64,000 nt of DNA from Nocardia arthritidis NBRC 100137 (GCF_001612765.1 NZ_BDBB01000034.1:1-64000); one strand, 5' to 3'. Counted from the stretch's first letter, positions 56,001-63,748 are shown. Made by a program: numbers and translations. Notes: generated by a model not told the origin, from the letters alone.

Positions 56001-56899
56001 ACCCGGTGCCCATCGACGGCGGGCTGCGAGGTGAGGTGATGTTCGACGACGTCCGCTTCCGCTACGCGGGCAGTCGCGTTCCCGCGCTGGACGGCGTCTC
56101 GCTGCACATTCCGGCGGGCTCCACCCTGGCCCTGGTCGGGCCGACGGGCGCGGGCAAGTCGACCGTCGTCAAGCTGCTGGCACGGCTGTACGACCTGCCC
56201 CCGGACTCCGGTTTCGCCGGTGCACCATCGCCTGCGGCCGTCGTACCGGAAAGCGAAACCGGAGTATTCGCGGATGCCCCTGGCGCGATCCGGGTGGACG
56301 GCGTCGACGTCCGCGACTACCGACTCGCCCAGTACCGCTCTCGGCTGGGCATCGTCCCCCAGGAAGCTCACCTGTTCACTGGGGACGTGGCGAGCAACAT
56401 TGCATTCGGGAAACCATTCGCGACGCCCGAGGAGATCGCCGCGGCCGCCGCCGCGGTGGGCGCGACAGAGATGATCGCCGCCCTTCCGCTCGGGATGAAC
56501 CAGCCGGTCGGTGAGCGTGGGCGCGGCCTGTCGGCCGGGCAGCGGCAGCTGATCGCCCTCGCCCGCGCCGAACTGGTCGCCCCGGACTTGCTGCTGCTCG
56601 ACGAGGCCACCGCGACGCTCGACCCGGACGCCGAGGCATCGGTGCTGGCAGCGAGCCGGTCGCTGAGCCGGGACCGCACCACGGTCCTCGTCGCGCACCG
56701 GCTCGCCACGGCGGCGCGCGCCGACCGGATCGCCGTCGTCGACCATGGGCGAATCGTGGAATTCGGCTCCCACGCGGAGCTGCTCGCGGCGGGCGGGCCG
56801 TATACCCGGCTGTGGGCAGCGGCGCAGGCGTCGGAGGGAATATTCTCAGGTGACGCCGGGTCATCACCAATAGGGTCGGGGGTGTCGGGTGGTCGGTGA
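53063..56899 (+). CDS. Full-size ABC exporter (TMD-NBD-TMD-NBD)
   Basis: The product is about 1278 residues containing two complete exporter halves. NBD1 has GPAGSGKST, LSGGQRQR and LVLDDATSAVD, where the catalytic Glu is replaced by Asp. NBD2 has GPTGAGKST, LSAGQRQL and LLLDEATATLD, with Glu present. One degenerate and one consensus site is the pattern of heterodimeric exporters, here fused. It resembles M. tuberculosis Rv0194, a fused multidrug exporter, from memory. NBD1 carries an extra loop after Walker A (residues near 415-445). Start is uncertain: GTG 53048, ATG 53063 or GTG 53102; none has an ideal SD. Confidence 0.92.
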   Translation: MTNAVRQRGRANDVDGGPRPGWIRRLWAECLPHRAVLGGLAAAVVGGAVVETAGPLLTKRAVDAAGIGDTAAISVVAGLILILAVSRSAAGFGRRWLAGRLSLDVQHALRVQLLGALQRLDGVGQDTLRTGQVVSRSITDLQLVQGLLAMVPLSGMALLEFGLAAAVMIWLSPPLAAVALLVVPAIGVVVYRMRPRLHAATWSAQQRAADLAQHVEETVTGVRVVKGFGQEARMVDLLERHGRKLFAERMRAARIDAGFAPSVATIPQIGMVAVIALGGLLALHGGIGIGTFVAFAAYVAVMTGTARILSSVIVMAQLTRAAAERVFQVIDTAPVIAEPDHPVDLPDGPLGIEIDALSFGFDPDRPVLRELDLRVRPGETVAIIGPAGSGKSTLALLLPRFYAPDAGSIRLFTDATAPHAGNASAATRANPLAGTHTAETVGVDIADVRAADLRAAIGVVFDDPFLFSDTIAANIALGRPEATDEEIRQAAVQAAADEFIAELPDGYDTVVGERGLTLSGGQRQRIALARTLLARPRVLVLDDATSAVDAVTEAAIFQALPDNGGRTTLILAHRESTLAHADRVIRLPAPAGHLAAEPDPGATPVSRGRALDGPSGRRFGGAAADISETPELRKTIALLPPATEQPSMDAERLREPDPAFRLTRLLRPVRALVLTVIALLAADAIIAIAFPPLVRYAIDGGVLGADAGALVRATLLGTALAGAGWAVGAATTMLTARTGERVLFALRVRSFAHLQRLGLDYYERELSGRIMTRMTTDVDALSTFLQTGVATSLIGLLTLVGITAALLVIDVSLALAVLSTVPALAIATVLFRRVSSTAYTVSREHVSAVNADFQENVTGLRAVQANRHEPRAARRFAEYSQRYRNSRLRAQRAIALYFAFVVGWADVALAAVVYFGAREVATGATSAGTLVAFVLYLGLLFVPILQLSQVFDSYQQARVGLRRIGDLLRTPSSIAADPADPVPIDGGLRGEVMFDDVRFRYAGSRVPALDGVSLHIPAGSTLALVGPTGAGKSTVVKLLARLYDLPPDSGFAGAPSPAAVVPESETGVFADAPGAIRVDGVDVRDYRLAQYRSRLGIVPQEAHLFTGDVASNIAFGKPFATPEEIAAAAAAVGATEMIAALPLGMNQPVGERGRGLSAGQRQLIALARAELVAPDLLLLDEATATLDPDAEASVLAASRSLSRDRTTVLVAHRLATAARADRIAVVDHGRIVEFGSHAELLAAGGPYTRLWAAAQASEGIFSGDAGSSPIGSGVSGGR

Positions 56900-56920
56900 A
56901 TCCGCCGATTTGCTGCTGGG

Positions 56921-56936
56921 CCTATCCTCAGATAGG
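56921..56936. promoter_or_regulatory. Inverted repeat CCTATC-CTCA-GATAGG upstream of kgd
   Basis: Six-base arms with a four-base loop lie about 90 bases before kgd and 22 bases after the exporter stop codon. It could be a weak terminator or an operator of kgd; TATCCT within it also fits a -10 hexamer. Confidence 0.35.
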
Positions 56937-57023
56937 GCGCATCGGCGCGCAATCCGCTGATCCCCGTGCCGGGCACGTCACAAACGTCGCAGCGCGAAGA
57001 ACGAAATGAGGCGAACACCTGCT

Positions 57024-60000
57024 GTGAGCAGCTCAACTTCCCAGTTCGGACAGAACCAGTGGCTAGTCGATGAGATGTATCAGAAGTTCAAGCAAGATCC
57101 ATCTTCGGTCGACGAGAGCTGGCACGAATTCCTGGCCGACTACACGCCTGAGGTGAGTGGCGACTCCGGCAACAGCCAGTCCGCGCCCGCGCCCGCGCAG
57201 TCTGCCGCTCCCGCACCGGCTCCAGCGGCCGCCAAGCGTAACGACGCCAAGCCCGCAGACACCAAGCCCGCCTCCCCCGCGGCCGCGAAAGCGCCCGCCC
57301 CGGCCGCCGCCAAGCCCGCACCGGCCGCCGCCAAGCCCGCCGCGGTGAACGCGCGCACCCCGCAGACCACCCCGGCGCCGAGTTCGAACGCCGCGCCGAC
57401 CTCCGGCCCGAAGCAGGCCGACACCGCCGCCGACGAGTCGAAGGTGCTGCGCGGCGCCGCCGCGGCGGTGGCGAAGAACATGGCCGCCTCGCTGAGCATC
57501 CCCACCGCGACCAGCGTGCGCGCGATTCCGGCCAAGCTGATGATCGACAACCGCTTGGTCATCAACAACCACCTCGCCCGCACCAGGGGCGGCAAGATCT
57601 CCTTCACCCACCTGCTCGGCTACGCCATCGTGCAGGCGGTCAAGGCTTTCCCGAACATGAACCGGCACTACGCCGAGGTCGACGGAAAGCCGAACGCGGT
57701 CACGCCCGCGCACACCAACCTCGGCCTTGCCATCGACCTGCCCGGCAAGGACGGCAGCCGGTCGCTGGTCGTCGCGGCCATCAAGGGCTGCGAGGCGATG
57801 ACCTTCGGGCAGTTCCACACCGCCTACGAGGACATCGTGCGCCGCGCCCGCGACGGCAAGCTCACCGCCGAGGACTTCTCCGGCGTCACCATCTCGCTGA
57901 CCAACCCGGGCACCATCGGCACCGTGCACTCGGTGCCCCGCCTGATGAACGGGCAGGGCGCGATCATCGGCGCGGGCGCGATGGAGTACCCCGCCGAGTT
58001 CCAGGGCATGAGCGACGAGCGGATCGCCGATCTGGGCGTCGGCAAGCTGATGACGCTCACCTCCACCTACGACCACCGCATCATCCAGGGTGCCGAGTCC
58101 GGCGACTTCCTGCGCACCATTCACCGGCTGCTGATCGCCGACGAGTTCTACGATGAGATCTTCCACGGTCTCGGCGTGCCATACGAGCCGATCCGCTGGC
58201 GCAAGGACATCCGCGAACGCGGCGTCGACAAGAGCGCGCGCGTGCTGGAGATGATCGCGGCCTACCGCAACCGCGGCCATCTGATGGCCGACACCGATCC
58301 GCTGCGGCTGGTCAAGGAGAAGTTCCGCAGTCACCCGGACCTGGACGTCACCCAGCACGGCCTCACGCTGTGGGACCTGGACCGCACGTTCAATGTGGCG
58401 GGCTTCCACGGCCAGGACCAGATGAAGCTGCGCGACGTGCTGTCCGTCCTGCGCGACGCCTACGTCCGCCACGTCGGTGTGGAGTACACCCATATCCTCG
58501 AACCCGAGCAGTTGCAGTGGATCCAGGAGCGGGTCGAGCAGAAGCACGCGAAGCCGACGGTTGCGCAACAGAAGTACATCCTGAACCGGCTGAACGCCGC
58601 GGAGGCCTTCGAGACCTTCCTGCAGACCAAGTACGTCGGGCAGAAGCGCTTCTCGCTGGAGGGCGCCGAGGCCGTCATCCCGATGATGGACGCGGTGATC
58701 GACCAGTGCGCCGAGCACAGCCTCGACGAGGTCATCATCGGCATGCCGCACCGCGGACGGCTCAACGTGCTGGCCAACATCGTCGGCAAGCCCTACTCGA
58801 AGATCTTCACCGAGTTCGAGGGCAACATGAACCCGGCCGCCACGCACGGCTCCGGCGACGTGAAGTACCACCTCGGCGCGCAGGGCACCTACCTGCAGAT
58901 GTTCGGCGACAACGAGATCGAGGTCTCGCTCACCGCGAACCCCTCGCACCTCGAGGCGGTCGACCCGGTCCTGGAGGGCCTGGTCCGCGCCAAGCAGGAC
59001 CTGCTGGACAAGGGTGACGGGGCCGAGGGCTTCTCGGTCGTGCCGCTGATGCTGCACGGTGACGCCGCGTTCGCCGGTCAAGGCGTGGTCGCCGAGACGC
59101 TGAACCTGTCGGGCCTGCGCGGCTACCGGGTCGGCGGCACCATCCACATCGTGGTGAACAACCAGATCGGCTTCACCACCGCGCCGGAGAACAGCCGCTC
59201 CACCGAGTACTCCACCGACATCGCGAAGTTCATCGGCGCGCCGATCTTCCACGTCAACGGCGACGACCCGGAGGCGTGCGACTGGGTGGCGCGCCTGGCG
59301 GTCGACTTCCGGCAGAAGTTCCGCAAGGACGTCGTCATCGACATGATCTGCTACCGCCGGCGCGGGCACAACGAGGGCGACGACCCGTCGATGACCCAGC
59401 CGTGGATGTACGACGTCATCGACACCAAGCGCTCGGTCCGCAAGGCGTACACCGAGAGCCTGATCGGCCGCGGCGACATCTCGCTGAAAGAGGCCGAGGA
59501 CGCGCTGCGCGACTACCAGGGCCAGCTGGAGCGGGTGTTCAACGAGGTCCGCGAGCTGGAGAAATACTCCCCCGGGCCGAGCGAGTCGGTCGAAGGCGAC
59601 CAGCCGGTGCCCGCGAGCGTCGTGACGGCCGTGGACAAATCCATCCTGCAGCGCATCGGCGACGCGTTCCTCAACGTGCCCGACGGCTTCAACGTGCACC
59701 CGCGCGTCAAGCCGGTGCTGGAGAAGCGCCGCGAGATGGCCTACGAGGGCAAGGTCGACTGGGCCTTCGCCGAGCTGCTCGCCTTCGGCACTCTGATCGA
59801 CGAGGGCCGCGCGGTCCGCCTGACCGGTCAGGACTCCCGCCGCGGCACGTTCACCCAGCGGCACGCGGTGATCATCGACCGCAAGACCGCCGAGGAGTAC
59901 ACCCCGCTGCACAACATCGGCAGCGAGAATCCGGGCTGGTTCGCCGTGCACGACTCGGCGCTGAGCGAATTCGCCGCCGTCGGCTTCGAATACGGCTACT

Positions 60001-60812
60001 CCCTGGGCAACCCCAACGCACTGGTGTTGTGGGAGGCGCAGTTCGGTGACTTCGTCAACGGCGCGCAGTCGATCATCGACGAGTTCATCTCCTCGGGCGA
60101 GGCCAAGTGGGGCCAGCTCTCCGATGTCGTGCTGTTGCTGCCGCACGGCCACGAGGGCCAGGGCCCGGACCACACCTCCGGCCGCATCGAGCGCTTCCTG
60201 CAGTTGTGCGCGGAAGGCTCGATGACCGTCGCGGTGCCGTCTACTCCGGCGAACTACTTCCACCTGCTGCGCCGCCACGCCCTGGACGGCATCCGCCGCC
60301 CGCTGATCGTCTTCACCCCGAAGTCGATGCTGCGCAACAAGGCCGTGGTCTCGGACCTGAAGGACTTCACCGAGAGCAAGTTCCGCTCGGTCTTCGACGA
60401 ACCCGCCTACGAGCAGGGCATCGGCGACCGCAGCAAGGTCAAGCGCGTCCTGCTCACCAGCGGCAAGCTCTACTACGAGCTGGCCGCCGAAAAGGCCAAG
60501 CAGAAGCGCGAAGACGTGGCGATCGTGCGCATCGAGCAGCTCTACCCGCTGCCCGTCCGCCGCCTGAACGAAGCCCTGGAGGGCTACCCCAACGCCACCG
60601 ATCTGGCATGGGTCCAGGAAGAACCGGCCAACCAGGGCGCCTGGCCCTTCTTCGGCCTCAACCTCCCCGAAACCCTCCCCGCCCGCTTCGCCAACACCAA
60701 GCTGCGCCGCATCTCCCGCCGGGCGATGTCGGCCCCCTCCTCGGGGTCGAGCAAGGTGCACGCGGTGGAACAGGCGGAGATCATCGCGGAGTCGTTCGAA
60801 CCGACCGCGTAA
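57024..60812 (+). CDS. kgd: Multifunctional 2-oxoglutarate decarboxylase/dehydrogenase E1-E2
   Basis: The product is 1262 residues. The N-terminal FGQNQWLVDEMYQKF segment and an Ala/Pro/Lys linker are followed by an E2-like acyltransferase domain (about residues 138-385) whose catalytic His is in TYDHRIIQGAESG, about residue 352. A thiamine-dependent E1 domain follows: GMPHRGRLNVLANIVG, GSGDVKYHLG, GDAAFAGQGVVAETLN and NNQIGFTT at about 678-715. It decarboxylates 2-oxoglutarate in the TCA cycle, feeds the oxoglutarate dehydrogenase complex, and in mycobacteria is inhibited by GarA. There is no lipoyl domain, as usual for the family. GTG 57024 aligns with mycobacterial Kgd starts. Confidence 0.97.
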   Translation: MSSSTSQFGQNQWLVDEMYQKFKQDPSSVDESWHEFLADYTPEVSGDSGNSQSAPAPAQSAAPAPAPAAAKRNDAKPADTKPASPAAAKAPAPAAAKPAPAAAKPAAVNARTPQTTPAPSSNAAPTSGPKQADTAADESKVLRGAAAAVAKNMAASLSIPTATSVRAIPAKLMIDNRLVINNHLARTRGGKISFTHLLGYAIVQAVKAFPNMNRHYAEVDGKPNAVTPAHTNLGLAIDLPGKDGSRSLVVAAIKGCEAMTFGQFHTAYEDIVRRARDGKLTAEDFSGVTISLTNPGTIGTVHSVPRLMNGQGAIIGAGAMEYPAEFQGMSDERIADLGVGKLMTLTSTYDHRIIQGAESGDFLRTIHRLLIADEFYDEIFHGLGVPYEPIRWRKDIRERGVDKSARVLEMIAAYRNRGHLMADTDPLRLVKEKFRSHPDLDVTQHGLTLWDLDRTFNVAGFHGQDQMKLRDVLSVLRDAYVRHVGVEYTHILEPEQLQWIQERVEQKHAKPTVAQQKYILNRLNAAEAFETFLQTKYVGQKRFSLEGAEAVIPMMDAVIDQCAEHSLDEVIIGMPHRGRLNVLANIVGKPYSKIFTEFEGNMNPAATHGSGDVKYHLGAQGTYLQMFGDNEIEVSLTANPSHLEAVDPVLEGLVRAKQDLLDKGDGAEGFSVVPLMLHGDAAFAGQGVVAETLNLSGLRGYRVGGTIHIVVNNQIGFTTAPENSRSTEYSTDIAKFIGAPIFHVNGDDPEACDWVARLAVDFRQKFRKDVVIDMICYRRRGHNEGDDPSMTQPWMYDVIDTKRSVRKAYTESLIGRGDISLKEAEDALRDYQGQLERVFNEVRELEKYSPGPSESVEGDQPVPASVVTAVDKSILQRIGDAFLNVPDGFNVHPRVKPVLEKRREMAYEGKVDWAFAELLAFGTLIDEGRAVRLTGQDSRRGTFTQRHAVIIDRKTAEEYTPLHNIGSENPGWFAVHDSALSEFAAVGFEYGYSLGNPNALVLWEAQFGDFVNGAQSIIDEFISSGEAKWGQLSDVVLLLPHGHEGQGPDHTSGRIERFLQLCAEGSMTVAVPSTPANYFHLLRRHALDGIRRPLIVFTPKSMLRNKAVVSDLKDFTESKFRSVFDEPAYEQGIGDRSKVKRVLLTSGKLYYELAAEKAKQKREDVAIVRIEQLYPLPVRRLNEALEGYPNATDLAWVQEEPANQGAWPFFGLNLPETLPARFANTKLRRISRRAMSAPSSGSSKVHAVEQAEIIAESFEPTA

Positions 60813-60826
60813 TCCCTGACCCGAAG

Positions 60827-60868
60827 ACCGGGCCGGAACGCTCTGTGCCCAGAGTGATTCGGCCCGGT
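60827..60868 (+). terminator. Terminator hairpin after kgd
   Basis: The outer arms ACCGGGCCG and CGGCCCGGT enclose an inner stem CTCTG-tgcc-CAGAG. It begins 15 bases after the kgd stop codon and is followed by TTTCGCGTTT. It is a strong candidate for the kgd transcript end. Confidence 0.7.
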
Positions 60869-60985
60869 TTCGCGTTTCCGGAGCCTGACCCCTACCACGT
60901 CGGCAAACCCTCCCGAAGTCAGCGTCTCAGCGCTTCCCGGGCTTCGACGGTTCCTGGCTTGCTGTTGTACGAATGTGACGGCGGA

Positions 60986-61357
60986 TCAAGGTCGGCTTCC
61001 GGGCGGAGCGTGGTCGCCCAAAGTCTGACGAAGAAATTCCATCGCGGCAGCTGCCTCGGGAGCCTCTCTGTACGGACGTGACGTGGCCTCTGCCTGCCGC
61101 TGCGCATCCGATTGTGCGCGCTGGATGGTCTCTAGTAGCACTCGCGCGAGCTGGGCTTCGCCGAGCCGGAGCGCCTGAGATGTGAGCCGCAGATCGGTTA
61201 CCTTGCCGTGCGCGTCCACAGTGACGCCCAACTCACCGTTACGGGAACCGGAGTGGACCGCTATCTGCGCGAGGGCCTGCCGCAAGTCGCGATTCTTACG
61301 CCGCCATTCCGCTACAGCACGACGCTGTTCTTCGTTCCATCGGGCCAAGTAATCCAC
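60986..61357 (-). CDS. YbaB/EbfC-like protein at the toxin locus
   Basis: The product is 123 residues. An N-terminal helix rich in Arg/Glu (LARWNEEQRRAVAEWRRKN) precedes a small beta sheet (GELGVTVDAHGKVTDLRLT) and a C-terminal helix, the pattern of YbaB-like nucleoid proteins that often accompany type VII loci in nocardiae. GTG 61357 has AGGAG six bases upstream. It follows the second immunity-like gene by 42 bases on the same strand. Confidence 0.75.
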   Translation of the reverse strand: MDYLARWNEEQRRAVAEWRRKNRDLRQALAQIAVHSGSRNGELGVTVDAHGKVTDLRLTSQALRLGEAQLARVLLETIQRAQSDAQRQAEATSRPYREAPEAAAAMEFLRQTLGDHAPPGSRP

Positions 61358-61399
61358 GAAGACTCCTGAAGGTCGGATTGCTCGAGTGCACTGACTGGG

Positions 61400-61630
61400 C
61401 TACTCGCGGTGAAAGCCGACCTGGTAGTCGCATGCGTCGTCTATCGTGAACGGTTCGCTAATATATTGAGCGAGTTCGCCTACCTGTCCGCGGGAAAGGT
61501 CGCAGCCATATATCTCGGTATCTTCATCGATATTCAGCAACTGCTTCAGGTCTTCGAGATCGATCGCGCGAAGCGGATACTCGCCAACCAGGAACCCGAA
61601 CTGGATGTCATAGGCTTCTAGATAGTTCAA
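61400..61630 (-). CDS. Putative immunity protein, second paralogue
   Basis: The product is 76 residues and acidic. It is paralogous to the gene immediately upstream: both have a Y-L-E-x-Y start, a YPL-x-x-x-D segment, a helix ending in LA-x-[YF]-I and a C-terminal VGFH. TTG 61630 has GGAGG four bases upstream. Local codon use is less GC-rich than that of the chromosomal genes. By position and charge it is a likely immunity protein against the E3-like toxin or a relative of it. I associate the family with DUF7683, unverified. Confidence 0.7.
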   Translation of the reverse strand: MNYLEAYDIQFGFLVGEYPLRAIDLEDLKQLLNIDEDTEIYGCDLSRGQVGELAQYISEPFTIDDACDYQVGFHRE

Positions 61631-61683
61631 TCGTCCTCCAAAGTTTTCGTGGCTGATTCTGTGACCCCAGCGGCCCCGGCTCC

Positions 61684-61923
61684 TCAGTCGGCGTGAAATC
61701 CCACGAAATACAACCGGGATTCATCAATACGAAACGACTCTCCGATGAACCTCGCCAACTCGGCCATTTCCGCCGGCTGGACCGGATGCTCGGCCGCCTC
61801 GATCGGATACGCGCTGTCATCGAAATCAAGTATTTCCTTCAGCGTTGGAGCATCCATTCCTTTCAACGGATAATCTTGGATGAACTCCTGCGATTCTTTT
61901 TCATACTCCTCGAGGTACCACAT
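61684..61923 (-). CDS. Putative immunity protein for the E3-like toxin
   Basis: The product is 79 residues and strongly acidic, as expected for a protein that neutralises a basic nuclease. It begins three bases after the toxin stop codon. Its C-terminal pattern (FIGESFRIDESRLYFVGFH) recalls the colicin E3 immunity protein, which ends with an IDISDNEYFVSF strand; this is a weak similarity seen by eye. A second paralogue follows. Codon use is less GC-rich than in neighbouring chromosomal genes, consistent with acquisition by transfer. Confidence 0.75.
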   Translation of the reverse strand: MWYLEEYEKESQEFIQDYPLKGMDAPTLKEILDFDDSAYPIEAAEHPVQPAEMAELARFIGESFRIDESRLYFVGFHAD

Positions 61924-61926
61924 TCT

Positions 61927-63141
61927 CTACCGTCCTGGTTTGCGTGCGGGGTCAGGCGGTTTCGTCTGCGCCCCGGTGTCGGGATCGTACTCCCCTAGAT
62001 GTTTACCATTCTTGCTGTACTTCTCAACTGCACCGTGCTGGTAGTCCCACTCGTACGTATTGCCATCGGGATCTTTCCATCGCTTCCGCCACCTCGGCGC
62101 CTGCGGCGGTATCTTCTTCGCGTTGGGAAATCCTGGCAACCCACCTTTTGGTGGTGGGACGTAGTTATGACTTTCTCCACCTGCATGCGTGCTGGCGTTG
62201 AACTGGGTCGGGTTGGCATCGAGAAGGGGCTGCAGTTCGGTAGCCACTCCGATGACTGCCGCACCCGCCGCGACGGTCACACCGGTGGCCAGGGCGGCGG
62301 CTGCGTCGAACGCGATCAGTACGGTGACGATGGCAGCGCCAGCGGAGCTGCCTGCCGCGGCTGTCGTCCCTACTGCGCCTGTACCCGCTGTGAAGATGCC
62401 GACCAGCACCCCGGCAATGATTCCGACGCCGAGCGCGCCCGCGAGGATGGCAAGGATTTTCTGGTGCGCGTCCTCGATCCGCTGCGCCCAGTCGCCACAT
62501 GCGCTGGCCAGACTCTCGTATTGCGTAGCGACCGTCTCGACGCTCGTGAACACTGCGTCCATCTGAGCAAGCGCCTGTGGCAATTCATCTGAGGCGATCT
62601 CCTCCAGGTTCAGCCACGCCTGCCCGGTTCCATCGCTGGCGTTGCGTAACCCTTTGGCCGCGTCTCTCCACGCTTTTCCGAGTCTCCTCAGCTTGTCGGG
62701 GTTTCCGTTCGGCCAGGTGTGCCCCTGCAGCCAGCTGCTGACCAGTTCCCACCCGAACGGTGGGTCGGTGTCACCGCCGAATGCGCCCTTGAATGTCGGT
62801 GCCGTCGTAGTTTCGAGGACTGCGGGCGATGGGTCCGGCGTCTCAGGAGGCGTCTTGTTGAGCTTTTCGGTATTGACATGGTTGACAGCGGTGAACGCGA
62901 GCAGGTCATGGAGCTTGCCGAATGCGTTGACGATATTTGTTCCGGCTGCCACGGCGTTGAATGCGGCCGGGTCGTAACTGCTGGCCCAGGTGCGGCCCGC
63001 GCTGTCGCTGCCCGCACAGCCCCAATCTTTGTCCAGTGCCCCAGCGAGCGTTCGCATGACACCGTCGGCGTCGTTACGGGCCGCTTCGTACAGTGACGCT
63101 GCGCTGTACAGGACGCTTGGATCCATGGTGATGGGCGCCAT
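61927..63141 (-). CDS. Type VII-associated toxin: CpnT-like N-terminus with colicin E3-like 16S rRNase domain
   Basis: The product is 404 residues. The N-terminal half follows CpnT: MAPITMDPSVLYSAA, GCAGSDSAGRTWASSYD and WPNGNPDKLRRLGKAWRDA align by eye with CpnT. A hydrophobic Gly/Ala region (about 235-305) may cross or insert into membranes. The last 55 residues match the colicin E3 nuclease: YEWDYQHGAVEKY gives the Asp, His and Glu, and PDPARKPGR gives the Arg that E3 uses (D510, H513, E517, R545). E3 cuts 16S rRNA at the decoding site. ATG 63141 forms a TGATG overlap with the esxE-like stop and matches the CpnT start. Confidence 0.9.
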   Translation of the reverse strand: MAPITMDPSVLYSAASLYEAARNDADGVMRTLAGALDKDWGCAGSDSAGRTWASSYDPAAFNAVAAGTNIVNAFGKLHDLLAFTAVNHVNTEKLNKTPPETPDPSPAVLETTTAPTFKGAFGGDTDPPFGWELVSSWLQGHTWPNGNPDKLRRLGKAWRDAAKGLRNASDGTGQAWLNLEEIASDELPQALAQMDAVFTSVETVATQYESLASACGDWAQRIEDAHQKILAILAGALGVGIIAGVLVGIFTAGTGAVGTTAAAGSSAGAAIVTVLIAFDAAAALATGVTVAAGAAVIGVATELQPLLDANPTQFNASTHAGGESHNYVPPPKGGLPGFPNAKKIPPQAPRWRKRWKDPDGNTYEWDYQHGAVEKYSKNGKHLGEYDPDTGAQTKPPDPARKPGR

Positions 63142-63428
63142 CAGGGCCACATTCCCCGGTTGTGAGCAACATTGGCCAGGTATCGGTCCCGGGCGGAGCG
63201 GGCGGCGTCTTCGAGTTCCGTGAGAGCCGTCTTCATGTCATTCATCTCGCGGTGCCAGGTGTCATGTTTCGATCGGTGCGCCTCCGCCGCCTTGCCTTCC
63301 CATTCGATGTGCAGCGCGGCGACTTCGCGCTCGACATCGGCGATACGTTGCTCGATCTGCTCGCCGATTCGTCGAGCCTTCTCGACTAGGGCCAGAATCC
63401 GGTCGGTGTCGGCAGTGTAAGCGGACAT
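63141..63428 (-). CDS. esxE: WXG100 protein, EsxE-like
   Basis: The product is 95 residues, a helical hairpin with the WXG turn HIEWEGKAAEAHRS. Its C-terminus, NRGMWP, closely resembles the EsxE ending (NLGMWS) as I remember it. In M. tuberculosis EsxE and EsxF form a complex needed to export CpnT. ATG 63428 is preferred because it overlaps the TGA of the ancestral esxF-like frame (TGATG). Its own stop overlaps the toxin start in the same way. Confidence 0.88.
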   Translation of the reverse strand: MSAYTADTDRILALVEKARRIGEQIEQRIADVEREVAALHIEWEGKAAEAHRSKHDTWHREMNDMKTALTELEDAARSARDRYLANVAHNRGMWP

Positions 63429-63511
63429 CACTGATTGCCCAGATTGAACTGAACGTACGTAAGGTCGCCGGCGTTGCTGGTATCGGTCTTCACGTACCTG
63501 TCAGCGGCCTA
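63428..63511 (-). other. In-frame continuation after an amber codon in the EsxF-like gene
   Basis: TAG at 63511-63509 interrupts the EsxF-like frame after codon 75. The same frame then continues for 26 sense codons (AADRYVKTDTSNAG and on) to a TGA that overlaps the esxE-like ATG by one base. The restored protein would be 102 residues, the normal WXG100 length. The overlap shows this was the ancestral end of the gene. Confidence 0.8.
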
Positions 63512-63736
63512 ATGTATCAACGCCGCATCCTCGCTGAGAGCGGCAGCAACCTTCCGTGCCGAATCCACCCACTCAGTCCACAGCGCGGCGTGCGAATCGG
63601 CCGCCTCGCCGGTCCAATCGGCGGACATCAGAGCGTCGGCCTCCTTGCGCAACGCCTCGACGTCGTCCCAGAACTCGTTCGCCCTCGCCGATATCCGGTC
63701 GGCTGCGGCATGCATCTGTTCGGGATTGCTATGCAC
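63509..63736 (-). CDS. esxF: WXG100 protein, EsxF-like, ending early at an amber codon
   Basis: As encoded, the product is 75 residues: helix one, the WXG-type turn SADWTGEAADSHAAL and most of helix two, ending at LSEDAALIH before TAG. WXG100 proteins are about 100 residues, so the C-terminal secretion region is missing unless the amber is read through. GTG 63736 has a TAGCGT hexamer six bases upstream and a short AAGG. It is the first gene of the toxin operon and occupies the position of esxF in the mycobacterial esxF-esxE-cpnT-ift operon. Confidence 0.8.
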   Translation of the reverse strand: MHSNPEQMHAAADRISARANEFWDDVEALRKEADALMSADWTGEAADSHAALWTEWVDSARKVAAALSEDAALIH

Positions 63737-63742
63737 CTTGCG

Positions 63743-63748
63743 ACGCTA
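63743..63748 (-). promoter_or_regulatory. Putative -10 element of the toxin operon
   Basis: TAGCGT (TANNNT) on the minus strand lies six bases before GTG 63736, suggesting leaderless transcription of the whole toxin-immunity operon from its first codon. Confidence 0.45.

Noticed and set aside
57160..57360. Short repeats in the 5' part of kgd
   Set aside because: They encode the usual Ala/Pro/Lys-rich linker between the N-terminal and E2-like domains.
57063..60761. A long minus-strand open frame opposite kgd
   Set aside because: Same artefact of high GC; kgd on the plus strand is unmistakable.
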